Source: JAPLDB01 sp038206355 | GTDB taxonomy: Bacteria; Bacteroidota; Bacteroidia; AKYH767-A; 2013-40CM-41-45 | DNA: 64,000 bases | Assembly (NCBI GenBank): GCA_038206355.1 | Contig: JBBRAY010000005.1 | Span: forward strand, 62,001-126,000 | Reading direction: 5' to 3' | Shown here: positions 34,360 to 43,334 of the stretch, piece by piece | Numbering within the stretch: position 1 is the stretch's first letter | Layout of the letters: each line of letters opens with the position of its first letter | Notes under the pieces: model-generated | Told to the model about the DNA's origin: nothing | The model's input: only the letters and a program-made list of their open reading frames with translations | Database searches by the model: none | Translations under genes and position numbers: made by a program

Positions 34360-36444
34360 ATGACAGAAAATCAGGCAAGAAAGAAAATTGAGCAGTTGTC
34401 CAAATCACTTGACGAGCACAATTACAACTATTATGTGTCGGATCAGCCGGTGATCAGCGACTATGAATTTGATCAGATGCTCAAAGAATTAATTCAGCTC
34501 GAAAAGGAATACCCTCAGTTTCTTTCACCTGAATCCCCCTCTCAAAGAGTCGGAGGACAGATCACAAAATCGTTCAACTCCATAAAACATAAATACCCGA
34601 TGATGTCACTGGGAAATACATATTCCCGTGATGAGCTGAAAGATTTTGATGAGCGGATAAAAAAATCGCTCGATCACAACTATGAATATGTCTGCGAATT
34701 AAAATTCGACGGCCTCTCCATCGGAATTATTTACCGCAATGGAAAACTTTTCCGCGCTGTTACCCGTGGCGACGGAGCGCAGGGAGATGAAGTTACCACC
34801 AATGTAAAAACCATTCGCAGCATTCCCCTCGCACTTCCTGACGGAGATTATCCTGATGAATTTGAAGTCAGGGGTGAAATATATATGCCGCTGAAGTCAT
34901 TTGAAAAAATCAATAAGGATATTGAAAAACAAATGACTGAAGACGGATATGATGAGGAGGAAATTTTTGAGAAGCTGTTGAAGAATCCGCGCAACGCAGC
35001 TTCCGGCACCATTAAAATGCAGGACTCAAAAGTTGTTTCCAAAAGAAACCTGGACTGTTTTCTTTATACTGTCCTGGGAGATGATTTGAAAATTGATTCA
35101 CATTTTAATTCGCTCCAGAAATTAAAGCAGTGGGGATTCAGGATTTCCGAACACGTGAAGCGTTGTAAAAATATTGAGGAGGTTTTTCAGTACATTGATC
35201 ACTGGGAAAAAGCAAGAACAAAACTACCATTTGAAATTGATGGCATCGTAATAAAAATTAATTCCTTTGAAGAACAACGGCTGCTTGGCTATACCGCAAA
35301 AAGTCCGAGGTGGGCTATATCTTATAAGTACAAGGCAGAAAGTGTTTCAACCGGGTTGATTTCTGTAAGTTATCAGGTTGGCAGAACAGGAGCCATCACA
35401 CCTGTGGCAAATCTGCAACCCGTTTTCCTCGCAGGCACCACCGTAAAGCGAGCGTCCTTGCACAATGCTGATCAGATTGAAAAGCTGGGATTGCATTCAG
35501 GCGACTTTGTCTTTGTTGAAAAAGGAGGAGAGATTATTCCAAAGATTACATCAGTTGATCTTTCAAAGCGGGAAAAAAATTCGAAAACGATAAAATATAT
35601 CAGCGTTTGTCCTGAATGCGGAACGGACCTGATTCGCAAAGAAGAAGAGGCCAATCATTATTGTCCCAATGAAACAGGATGTCCTCCCCAGATAAAAGGA
35701 AAGATTGCGCACTTCATTTCGCGGAAGGCCATGAATATTGATTCGTTGGGAGAAGGAACAGTAGAAATGCTCTTTGACCATGAATTGATCCGCACACCTG
35801 CAGATCTCTATCAACTGAAGTATGATCAGCTTATCGGACTTGAGAAAATTATTGTCAATGAAGAAGGGGAGAAGCCGAAAAAAATATCATTGCAGGAAAA
35901 ATCAGTTCAGAATATTCTCGCCGGTATAGAAGCATCTAAAGCAATTCCTTTTGAAAGGGTATTGTATGCAATCGGAATCAGGTATGTAGGTGAGACAGTC
36001 GCAAAAAAGCTCGCCATGCATTTTAAAAGCATTGACGCCATTATTCATGCTACTGCAGAAGAACTCATTGCAGCAGAAGAGATCGGTGAAAAAATTGCGG
36101 AAAGCGTAAAACACTTTTTCAATGAGAAAAAAAACGTGAAGATGATTTCGCAACTTCGTGATGCAGGTTTAAAGATGAGTATTGTAGAATCAGCGTTACC
36201 TAAGAAGTTAAGCAGCAAGTTGGAAGGGCAATCCTTTGTCGTGTCAGGACTGTTTACTAACTTTAGTCGCGATGGAATCAAGGTCCTGATCGAACAGCAC
36301 GGGGGGAAAAATCAAAGCGGCGTTAGTGCGAAGACTTCTTTTCTCCTCGCAGGTGAGGAAGCCGGTCCCAGCAAACTTGAAAAGGCGAAAAAACTCAAGG
36401 TTAAAATTATTGATGAAAGTGAATTTGAAAAAATGTTAAAGTAG
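34360..36444 (+). CDS. ligA: NAD-dependent DNA ligase
   Basis: Seals nicks with NAD+ during replication and repair. The frame could begin at a TTG at 34309, but the ATG at 34360 (MTENQ) gives the normal family N-terminus and 694 aa. Domains in order: Ia (NYNYYVSDQPVISDYEFD), adenylation with Lys115 (CELKFDGLSIG), an OB fold (SYQVGRTGAITPVANL), a four-Cys zinc finger (CPECG ... CPNETGCPPQ), helix-hairpin-helix repeats, and a C-terminal BRCT domain (EGQSFVVSGLF). It starts a plus-strand run with the DUF6913 gene, dapA and priA. Confidence 0.97.
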   Translation: MTENQARKKIEQLSKSLDEHNYNYYVSDQPVISDYEFDQMLKELIQLEKEYPQFLSPESPSQRVGGQITKSFNSIKHKYPMMSLGNTYSRDELKDFDERIKKSLDHNYEYVCELKFDGLSIGIIYRNGKLFRAVTRGDGAQGDEVTTNVKTIRSIPLALPDGDYPDEFEVRGEIYMPLKSFEKINKDIEKQMTEDGYDEEEIFEKLLKNPRNAASGTIKMQDSKVVSKRNLDCFLYTVLGDDLKIDSHFNSLQKLKQWGFRISEHVKRCKNIEEVFQYIDHWEKARTKLPFEIDGIVIKINSFEEQRLLGYTAKSPRWAISYKYKAESVSTGLISVSYQVGRTGAITPVANLQPVFLAGTTVKRASLHNADQIEKLGLHSGDFVFVEKGGEIIPKITSVDLSKREKNSKTIKYISVCPECGTDLIRKEEEANHYCPNETGCPPQIKGKIAHFISRKAMNIDSLGEGTVEMLFDHELIRTPADLYQLKYDQLIGLEKIIVNEEGEKPKKISLQEKSVQNILAGIEASKAIPFERVLYAIGIRYVGETVAKKLAMHFKSIDAIIHATAEELIAAEEIGEKIAESVKHFFNEKKNVKMISQLRDAGLKMSIVESALPKKLSSKLEGQSFVVSGLFTNFSRDGIKVLIEQHGGKNQSGVSAKTSFLLAGEEAGPSKLEKAKKLKVKIIDESEFEKMLK

Positions 36445-36451
36445 TTTCCAT

Positions 36452-36997
36452 ATGTTTATTGATACATTTCGGAATGCAATTGCTGATTACAGATTCAGAC
36501 GGGAAGTAACCGAAAACAAAAACGGTCATGAGACGGTTAATTTCGATGCGGCAAAAAACATTGGACTGCTGTATGATGCTACTGAGCCGGGAAATTTTGA
36601 AATTGTAAAGGAGTATGTAAAGGATATCAGGTCGCGACAGAAGGAAGTACTTGCACTGGGATACGTAAATAAAAAAGTGCTGCCGATGAATCAGTTTGCA
36701 CAACTGGGTCTTGATTTCTTCACCCGTAAAAATCTGAACTGGCAGTTGTTTCCCGTTTCAAAGGAAGTTTCCAATTTTATTAAAGAACCATTTGACATCG
36801 TACTCAACCTATCCGATAACAATATATTTCCACTTCGCTATATTGCCGCAGTATCAAAAGCAAGGTTCAGGGTGGGAAGGTTTGACATTTCAAGCGTACC
36901 TTGCTACGATATGATGATTGAGGCAAAACCGGAAACGGAACTAAAACAATTTATTAAACAGGCGGAGGATTTCCTCAGAAAAATAAAATCAAGATGA
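36452..36997 (+). CDS. conserved Bacteroidota protein (DUF6913-like)
   Basis: A 181-aa soluble protein of unknown function that resembles the DUF6913 family often found next to dapA in Bacteroidota. Visible features are a basic N-terminal helix, KNIGLLYDATEP, a central FDIVLNLSDNN strand-loop, and a basic patch KARFRVGRFD. It starts 7 bases after ligA and its TGA overlaps the dapA ATG by four bases (ATGA), so translation is probably coupled. No catalytic motif is recognised. Confidence 0.8.
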   Translation: MFIDTFRNAIADYRFRREVTENKNGHETVNFDAAKNIGLLYDATEPGNFEIVKEYVKDIRSRQKEVLALGYVNKKVLPMNQFAQLGLDFFTRKNLNWQLFPVSKEVSNFIKEPFDIVLNLSDNNIFPLRYIAAVSKARFRVGRFDISSVPCYDMMIEAKPETELKQFIKQAEDFLRKIKSR

Positions 36998-37872
36998 ATG
37001 TCAATAAACTAAAAGGAACAGGAGTGGCGCTCGTCACACCATTTCACAAAGACGGCAGTATTGATTTCAAAGCATTCCGTAAATTAATTGATCGTGCAAT
37101 TGATGGTGGCGTCGAATACCTTGTGCCACTGGGTACCACCGGCGAGTCAGTGACGCTTACCAAAGATGAAAAGCGTGCTGTGCTCGACATTGTCATTGAA
37201 GTAAATGAAGACCGCGTACCTGTTGTGCTTGGATTGGGAGGAAACAATACGCAGGAAATCCTGCACAACATGGAGGACATCGACTTCAGTGGTATTGATG
37301 CTATCCTTTCGGTATCTCCTTATTATAACAGACCTTCTCAGCGGGGAATATATCAGCACTACAAATTAATTGCCAACTCAGCACCCGTACCGGTTATTCT
37401 CTATAATGTTCCTGCACGAACAGGAAGTAACATGGATGCAGATACCACACTCGAACTTGCGCACGACATCAAAAACATCATTGGTATAAAGGAAGCATCA
37501 GGCAATGTGGAGAAGGCGATGAAAATAATCAAAGGAAAACCAAAAGACTTTCTCGTGATCAGCGGTGATGATGCACTGGCATTGCCATTGATCGCATGCG
37601 GCGGTGATGGCGTAATCTCCGTTTATGCCAATGCTGTTCCGAAAGATTTTTCTGAGATGGTAAGGTCAGCACTTGAAGGAAATTTTGAGAAAGCAAGAAA
37701 GCTGCATTACAAGCACATTGATATGATCCATTCAATTTTTGTTGATGGAAATCCTGCAGGCGTGAAAGGACTGCTAAGTGTGATGAACATTTGTTCGGAA
37801 TTTCTTCGCCTTCCACTGGTTCATGTTACCAAACCAACGCTCAATAAATTTGAAGCGATGCTCGCAGGTTAA
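36994..37872 (+). CDS. dapA: 4-hydroxy-tetrahydrodipicolinate synthase
   Basis: Condenses pyruvate with aspartate semialdehyde, the first committed step toward diaminopimelate and lysine. The 292-aa protein has the N-acetylneuraminate-lyase fold: GTTGES at 47-52, YYNRPSQRG near 110-118, Tyr137 (LYNVPARTG) and the Schiff-base Lys166 (GIKEASG). DAP also supplies peptidoglycan cross-links; mpl later in the window recycles DAP peptides. The start overlaps the preceding stop as ATGA. Confidence 0.96.
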   Translation: MNVNKLKGTGVALVTPFHKDGSIDFKAFRKLIDRAIDGGVEYLVPLGTTGESVTLTKDEKRAVLDIVIEVNEDRVPVVLGLGGNNTQEILHNMEDIDFSGIDAILSVSPYYNRPSQRGIYQHYKLIANSAPVPVILYNVPARTGSNMDADTTLELAHDIKNIIGIKEASGNVEKAMKIIKGKPKDFLVISGDDALALPLIACGGDGVISVYANAVPKDFSEMVRSALEGNFEKARKLHYKHIDMIHSIFVDGNPAGVKGLLSVMNICSEFLRLPLVHVTKPTLNKFEAMLAG

Positions 37873-37924
37873 CAAATTCCTGTTCCATTTCTGCTTATTC
37901 TGATTTTCAACTTACTTTCGTTTT

Positions 37925-40411
37925 ATGGCTGAGCGCCTTTTCGCCGACGTAATTTTACCATTGCCACTTCCGAATCTGCTGACGTATGAGGTAGGGGAGG
38001 ACTTCATGGGTGATGCAGTCGTAGGAAAGCGCGTAATTGTTCAGCTCGGCAAACAAAAATTTTATTCAGGAATAGTCAGAAAATTGCATCACGTTGTTCC
38101 TGAAACGTACGCCGTCAAAAAAATACAAAGTGTTCTTGATAAAGATCCTGTCGTCAATGAAAAACAACTGAAATTCTGGGAATGGATTGCAGCATATTAC
38201 CTGTGCCATATCGGTGAAGTGATGAATGCTGCTTTGCCGGCCGGGCTCAAACTGCAGAGCGAATCAAAGGTTATACTGAATCCCGATTACAATCACAACC
38301 ACGAAGAACTTTCTTCTCCTGAATACCTGATATATGAAGCATTGCTCATCAGACATGAACTCAGCGTAACGGAAGTCGCCAAAATTCTGCAGCGAAAATC
38401 GCCACACTCGGTTTTAAAAGATATGATTGAAAGGGGAGTGGTGCTCATGGCAGAGGAGATGAATGTGCGCTACAAACCGAAACGGGTAGTGCAGATCTCA
38501 TTACATGAAAGGTTGAAGGATGAAAAGCTTCTCCGGGAAGCCTTCGAACAACTTGAAAAACGTTCGCCGAAACAACTGGAGACGTTTATGATTTTCATGA
38601 AGCTTTTCTATGATCAGAATTCAAAAGAAAGCATCCTGAAAGGGGATTTACTAAGCAAGGAAAATGTAAATGCTGCCGCCATTTCCGCATTGGTTAAAAA
38701 GGAAATCCTGGTAGAAAATACCATTTTTGTTGACAGGATTTTGAAGGAAAATATCAGCCGTTCTGACTTTCCAACCCTAAGTAATGCTCAAAATATATGC
38801 TTTACAGAGATAGGAAAATTATTTGATAAAGAGGATGTTGTGCTCATTCACGGAGTTACTTCTTCAGGTAAAACAGAGGTTTATATCCACCTCATTGATG
38901 AAGCAATTAAAAAGCGAAAACAGGTATTGTATCTGTTGCCCGAAATAGCACTCACAACCCAAATGATTAACCGGCTCAGGAAGCATTTTGGTAATGCTGT
39001 CGGCGTTTATCATTCCAGACAAAACAGTAATGAACGGGTTGAAGTATGGAAGGCCGTAAATAATTTCAAACCGGATTTTGAAGGGGAACAATCAGCGCAG
39101 ATTGTGCTTGGTGCGAGATCATCACTTTTTCTTCCTTACTCAAACCTCGGACTTGTAATCGTTGACGAGGAACATGATTCTTCCTACAAACAAAATGATC
39201 CTGCCCCAAGATACCAGGGAAGGGATTCGGCACTCGTTCTTGCAAAAATGTTTGAAGCGAAAACACTGATGGGTTCTGCAACGCCATCCATGGAAAGCTA
39301 TTTTAATGTAAAGGAAAATAAATATGGTTTCGTTCAGTTGACTGAACGCTATGGCGGAATGGAAATGCCCGTCATCAAAGTTTGCGATGTAAGAGAAGCC
39401 ACGCGAAAAAAAATAATGAAGTCGCACTTCACGCCGGATCTTATTGAAGGTATCGGAAATGCCCTGAAAAATAAAGAACAGGTCATTCTCTTTCAGAACA
39501 GAAGAGGTTTTGCCCCGGTACTGGAATGCGCCAATTGCTCCTGGTCTCCGGAATGTAAAAATTGCTCCGTCACGCTGACGTACCACAAGCAACAAGGCCA
39601 GTTGAAATGTCACTATTGCGGATATACAGCAAACCCGCCTGCAACGTGCCAGCGATGCGGAGATCATCAGTTGCAGATCAAAGGATTCGGTACAGAAAAA
39701 ATTGAAGAAGAGATTTCCATTTTTTTTCCTAATGCGCAAATCATGCGGCTCGATCTTGACTCAACGAGATCACGAAATGCCTATCATAAAATCATTACGG
39801 ATTTTGAAGACAGAAAAATTGACGTCCTCGTGGGAACACAAATGGTAACCAAAGGACTGGATTTTGATAATGTATCAACGGTAGGTATCATTAACGCAGA
39901 CCAACTGCTGAACTTCCCTGATTTCAGGGCACATGAAAGGGCATATCAGCTAATGAGTCAGGTAAGCGGTCGGTCAGGAAGAAAATTGAAACGTGGACTG
40001 GTACTCATTCAGACGCATCAACCGGATCATTGGGTAATACAGCTTGTCATTCAGCATAACTACGAAGCCTTTTATAGCCGTGAATTATTTGAGAGGAAAA
40101 AATTTAATTATCCGCCACACACGCGATTAATTGAAATTGTAATGAAGCACAGGGACAACGATTTTCTGCATGAAAAATCTTTTGAATTTGCTGACGGAAT
40201 CAGGGCGAAACTTGGTAACAGGGTGATCGGTCCGCATCAACCATTAATTGCAAGAATAAAAAACTTATGGTTGAGAAGAGTCCTCATTAAAATAGAAAGA
40301 GAAGCATCTACGGGCAAGATCAAGAAAATTTTACGCGAACAGATTGTCGGGTTTAATAAATCTCAGGCAAATCATTCAATCGCTATTATGATGGATGTAG
40401 ATCCGAACTGA
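37925..40411 (+). CDS. priA: primosomal protein N' (replication restart helicase)
   Basis: PriA binds stalled forks and D-loops and reloads DnaB. The 828-aa protein has an N-terminal DNA-binding domain (DVILPLPLPNLLTYEV), a Walker A helicase motif (HGVTSSGKTEVYIHL), a DEAH-type box written DEEH (VIVDEEHDSSYKQ) and SATPSMES. It has the eight-Cys zinc region (CANCSWSPECKNC, CHYCG, CQRCG) and GTQMVTKGLDF/QVSGRSGRK in the second helicase lobe. It begins 52 bases after dapA and is probably in the same transcript. Confidence 0.96.
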   Translation: MAERLFADVILPLPLPNLLTYEVGEDFMGDAVVGKRVIVQLGKQKFYSGIVRKLHHVVPETYAVKKIQSVLDKDPVVNEKQLKFWEWIAAYYLCHIGEVMNAALPAGLKLQSESKVILNPDYNHNHEELSSPEYLIYEALLIRHELSVTEVAKILQRKSPHSVLKDMIERGVVLMAEEMNVRYKPKRVVQISLHERLKDEKLLREAFEQLEKRSPKQLETFMIFMKLFYDQNSKESILKGDLLSKENVNAAAISALVKKEILVENTIFVDRILKENISRSDFPTLSNAQNICFTEIGKLFDKEDVVLIHGVTSSGKTEVYIHLIDEAIKKRKQVLYLLPEIALTTQMINRLRKHFGNAVGVYHSRQNSNERVEVWKAVNNFKPDFEGEQSAQIVLGARSSLFLPYSNLGLVIVDEEHDSSYKQNDPAPRYQGRDSALVLAKMFEAKTLMGSATPSMESYFNVKENKYGFVQLTERYGGMEMPVIKVCDVREATRKKIMKSHFTPDLIEGIGNALKNKEQVILFQNRRGFAPVLECANCSWSPECKNCSVTLTYHKQQGQLKCHYCGYTANPPATCQRCGDHQLQIKGFGTEKIEEEISIFFPNAQIMRLDLDSTRSRNAYHKIITDFEDRKIDVLVGTQMVTKGLDFDNVSTVGIINADQLLNFPDFRAHERAYQLMSQVSGRSGRKLKRGLVLIQTHQPDHWVIQLVIQHNYEAFYSRELFERKKFNYPPHTRLIEIVMKHRDNDFLHEKSFEFADGIRAKLGNRVIGPHQPLIARIKNLWLRRVLIKIEREASTGKIKKILREQIVGFNKSQANHSIAIMMDVDPN

Positions 40412-40485
40412 CAAACCGGAAATCACCGGTTTGGAAGAGAGGGGTGAGGCGTGAAAATTGTTTCTGCAGCTATTAGTTTAAATTA

Positions 40486-40493
40486 TAACTTTG
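40486..40493 (+). promoter_or_regulatory. -7 box of the GH26 gene
   Basis: TAACTTTG fits TAnnTTTG. An in-frame TTG at 40491 lies inside this box, so it cannot be the start codon if the box works. That favours the ATG at 40518. Confidence 0.5.
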
Positions 40494-40517
40494 ACCTACA
40501 CATTAACACCTGCAAAG

Positions 40518-42209
40518 ATGAAGGCAAATATGACACTTCTAAAGGGGCAATTAATCGTTTCTTTAAGTCTGATTTTTTTTTCTTCCTCTTATTCTCAGAC
40601 GGCCGATCCATTGGCTAACGCAAAAACGAAATGCATTCTGCAATACATCAGCGGTCTCTCATCAGGACCAGACAATAGAGTTATCAGTGGTCAATGGATG
40701 AATTGGAGGGGACTGCCAAATACCCCGGCTTCGGAATTCGATACCGTTATCACATCGCTTTACAACCAGACAAATAAATGGGTTGGAATAATTGGGACTG
40801 ATTATGTGCGGGAACATTTTAGTCCATATTATAAAGCAATCGAAAATCTTAGACCCGTTAATCAACCACTTATTGATTATTTTAATCAGGGAGGTTTAAT
40901 TGCTGTAATGCTTTCATGGAAAAATCCATGGACCGGAGGATTTTCAGGTGATCTGACAGGTTCGAATAACCTCCTCGACATCGTGACAAACGGGCATCCG
41001 GCAAATACATTTTTTAATAAAGAGCTTGATAGTATCGCGCTGGGTTTTCAACAGTTGCAGGATTCAGGCGTTACAATTCTTTTCAGACCATTTCACGAAA
41101 TGAACGGACAATGGTTTTGGTGGGGCTCAAAATCCACGACATTACCTGTTGCATCCGACTTCGCAGCATTGTGGCAGTATACTTTTGATTATTTGACCAC
41201 CACGAAAAATCTTCATAACATTTTATGGTATTATACTCCGAGTGCAAGAGAAAGTAATGTCTCAAACCTTGCATTTAAAACAGAGGTGTTTTATTATCCC
41301 GGTTCAAATTATGTTGATGTTGTAGGGCTTGATGTTTATAATGACACCCTTGATATTCCAAATTATTCATCTGTAGTTTCATTGGGAAAACCTATCGGAT
41401 TGGCTGAGTTCGGACCGAAAAAACAAAATGCAACCAATAATCCTTTTTCATATGATTATTCAACATTGATTAATCAGATACGGACTAAATATCCGTTGTT
41501 GTGTCACTGGATTTCATATAACCATTTCAAGGCGGGACAAACCAATAACTGGATTTACTATTCACTTTGCACCCAAAATAATACAACAGCATTACTCAAC
41601 GACAGTTGGGTAGTAACACAGGAGGAAATTGATTATTCAGGTTGCCTGGTAACTTCTTCAACACTTCCTATCGAATTAATTTCATTTTCAGGAACAGCTT
41701 CCGGTAAAAAAAATATCCTTTATTGGGTTACTGCAAGTGAAGTCAACAATAGCTATTTCACAATCCTTAAACGGGTTGATGGAAATAATTTTCAAATCAT
41801 CGGAACTGTAAATGGAGCAGGAAACAGTTCACACGTGCTCAACTATTCTTATACTGACGAAAACCTGACAGAGAAAGTTAATTATTATTTGCTTCAGCAA
41901 ACAGACTACAACGGTCAGCATACATTTTCAAATACGATTGCAATTAATAATTCTTCGGATAAATTCGGTTCAATAATTATTTCGCCAAATCCATTTTCAA
42001 ATGAAGCAATTTTTCGGACAGACTTCCAGATGCAGAATGCAACACTGACGGTTTACAATTCAATGGGGCAGCAGGTGAGGCAGCTGGTAAATATTTCCGG
42101 GCAAACAATTATTCTGCATCGCGACGAACTTCCCGCCGGAATCTACAACGTGAAACTTACCGGCGACAATGAACACGCTGAAATGAAAAAACTGGTTATA
42201 GCTGATTGA
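40518..42209 (+). CDS. T9SS-secreted glycoside hydrolase family 26 (beta-mannanase-like)
   Basis: A secreted enzyme of 563 aa that probably cleaves beta-mannan or a related beta-glycan. The signal peptide is ~1-27 (FFSSSYSQ). The GH26 barrel covers ~30-350 with the acid/base Glu194 (LFRPFHEMNGQWFWWG) and nucleophile Glu297 (GLAEFGP), both in family-typical motifs. A beta-sandwich linker covers ~380-480. The C-terminus (ISPNPFSNEAIF through AGIYNVKLTG) is a T9SS sorting domain. It stands alone with no SusC/SusD pair beside it. Mannanase versus another GH26 activity is not settled. Confidence 0.88.
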   Translation: MKANMTLLKGQLIVSLSLIFFSSSYSQTADPLANAKTKCILQYISGLSSGPDNRVISGQWMNWRGLPNTPASEFDTVITSLYNQTNKWVGIIGTDYVREHFSPYYKAIENLRPVNQPLIDYFNQGGLIAVMLSWKNPWTGGFSGDLTGSNNLLDIVTNGHPANTFFNKELDSIALGFQQLQDSGVTILFRPFHEMNGQWFWWGSKSTTLPVASDFAALWQYTFDYLTTTKNLHNILWYYTPSARESNVSNLAFKTEVFYYPGSNYVDVVGLDVYNDTLDIPNYSSVVSLGKPIGLAEFGPKKQNATNNPFSYDYSTLINQIRTKYPLLCHWISYNHFKAGQTNNWIYYSLCTQNNTTALLNDSWVVTQEEIDYSGCLVTSSTLPIELISFSGTASGKKNILYWVTASEVNNSYFTILKRVDGNNFQIIGTVNGAGNSSHVLNYSYTDENLTEKVNYYLLQQTDYNGQHTFSNTIAINNSSDKFGSIIISPNPFSNEAIFRTDFQMQNATLTVYNSMGQQVRQLVNISGQTIILHRDELPAGIYNVKLTGDNEHAEMKKLVIAD

Positions 42210-42249
42210 GCCGATAAAAGGCCGGACCTTATTTCTTTTTGTGTTAGGC

Positions 42250-42326
42250 TTTTTAGCTGTTGCACCAATTTCTCAATTCCCTTTTCCCTAAGTTCTTCCT
42301 GTCACAAGTGGCGCAACAGCTAAAAA
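42250..42326. repeat. 14-bp inverted repeat with 49-base loop
   Basis: TTTTTAGCTGTTGC (42250-42263) and GCAACAGCTAAAAA (42313-42326) are perfect complements. The right arm runs directly into the first 33-bp direct repeat. The rest of the gap to the 145-aa gene is covered by the module entries below. Confidence 0.7.
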
Positions 42327-42327
42327 A

Positions 42328-42360
42328 CTGTGAGATGGCAGGGAGTAATTTAACATAATG
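42328..42360. repeat. left 33-bp direct repeat (DR1) with a dif-like half-site
   Basis: This segment (CTGTGAGATGGCAGGGAG onward) recurs at 43287-43319 with one mismatch. It ends with ATTTAACATAA (42348-42358), whose complement TTATGTTAAAT equals the XerD half-site of E. coli dif. A second half TTATGTTGTTC follows at 42368-42378 after 9 bases. Confidence 0.75.
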
Positions 42361-42492
42361 GTCTTAATTATGTTGTTCGCCCGAAGGGAAAGAACTATAA
42401 TTCAAGATTATGTTGAAATTCAGCTTTAAAATTCTCTATTGTGAAAACATGAAAGAGAAATTTTAAACAAGGGATTCGGAGAGCGGGAGCGC

Positions 42493-42514
42493 AAAAACGG
42501 TTTTAAAAATGGGC
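42493..42514. repeat. left arm of a 22-bp inverted repeat around the 145-aa gene
   Basis: The 22 bases AAAAACGGTTTT-AAAAATGGGC are perfectly complementary to 43122-43143. The two arms enclose 607 bases, including the whole minus-strand gene, as inverted repeat ends would. Confidence 0.75.
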
Positions 42515-42612
42515 GGCTGTTGGCTGCTGAAAATATAACCCCAAAACTATTCTTTCCAGAAGATATTTTATTTCCGGGGTTAACGCCCGTTAATTATACA
42601 GTAGTTGGAGTT

Positions 42613-43050
42613 TCAAATTCTTGGATAAAAGGCCTCATTGATAAGTTCAAGAATTTCACCCTCAGAATATGGTTTAATATCAAACCCAACAGGAAGTGAC
42701 TGGCTTTCTTTTTTAACCTGTTCTCGAAGATCGTCAATCATTAAGGTAAATGGGTATATAAAATCCTCATTTGGTGGATTTATCCTAAAAAAATCAGGGT
42801 TTGAAATTTCCATATTATAAGAATTATGAACTTTTGCCTCTGTAACCATTACATCCCACATATCAATCCATCTATAAATAGTCCCAAGTTGTAGGATTGC
42901 CCTTTTGTTGTTTTTTTCGTCCCAATGAATAGATGGCTTGATAAATAATTTCTCACCAAATGGTTGTGGTTGGTGTATCTTAACTTTAATTTCAAGGGAA
43001 AAATCTTTAGAAAAAAATGGAGTAAATATGACTCTTGAAATATTGTCCAT
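42613..43050 (-). CDS. hypothetical protein inside the repeat-bounded module
   Basis: A 145-aa ATG-initiated protein, predicted cytosolic, with a normal mix of charged and aromatic residues (IHWDEKNNKRAILQLGTIYR, FIYPFTLMIDDLREQ). It has no signal peptide, membrane segment or metal motif. I do not recognise the family. It is the only credible gene between the two 33-bp direct repeats and sits inside the 22-bp inverted repeats. It could be cargo of a small mobile module, for example an immunity, antitoxin or phage-defence type protein, but nothing in the sequence shows that. Confidence 0.65.
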   Translation of the reverse strand: MDNISRVIFTPFFSKDFSLEIKVKIHQPQPFGEKLFIKPSIHWDEKNNKRAILQLGTIYRWIDMWDVMVTEAKVHNSYNMEISNPDFFRINPPNEDFIYPFTLMIDDLREQVKKESQSLPVGFDIKPYSEGEILELINEAFYPRI

Positions 43051-43121
43051 GACATCATTTTAACCCGTAGGGTGGGTTTTGGCTGCTTATCTTTTTACGC
43101 CCTTAAAGGCGTGGGGCTGTT

Positions 43122-43143
43122 GCCCATTTTTAAAACCGTTTTT
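43122..43143. repeat. right arm of the 22-bp inverted repeat
   Basis: Perfect complement of 42493-42514. Just before it, ACGCC/GGCGT at about 43097-43112 forms a small hairpin. Confidence 0.75.
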
Positions 43144-43163
43144 GAGACTTGGTTTTTATGGTG

Positions 43164-43234
43164 GGGTGAACGGTGGCGAAAATATAAAAAAAGATTAATA
43201 CCAAACTTACTATCATTTTCGCCACCGTTCACCC
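43164..43234. repeat. perfect 20-bp inverted repeat hairpin
   Basis: GGGTGAACGGTGGCGAAAAT (43164-43183) and its exact complement (43215-43234) flank a 31-base AT-rich loop. On the plus strand TAAAAAAAAC follows, so it is not a normal terminator there. Confidence 0.75.
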
Positions 43235-43286
43235 TAAAAAAAACTCATCTAAAAATGAGAAATAGTTTTTTTAATAAAAATCAAGT

Positions 43287-43334
43287 CTGTGAGATGGCAG
43301 GGAGCAATTTAACATAATGTTAATTATAGATAGA
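43287..43334. repeat. right 33-bp direct repeat (DR2) and dif-like 28-mer
   Basis: Copy of DR1 (43287-43319). The 28 bases 43307-43334 read as ATTTAACATAA, six bases TGTTAA, then TTATAGATAGA. This is the XerD half / 6-bp centre / XerC half layout of dif on the minus strand. The XerD half is exact to E. coli. The XerC half agrees only in the inner TTAT. Confidence 0.55.

Noticed and set aside
42243..42354. Possible integron attC site (GTTAGGC and ATTTAAC boxes)
   Set aside because: The boxes fit the core consensus singly but are in the wrong order on either strand, and no integrase or second cassette is present. The dif-like reading fits better.
43072..43317. 81-codon plus-strand frame in the repeat module
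   Set aside because: It runs through both inverted-repeat arms and the direct repeat, so its codons are explained by repeats.
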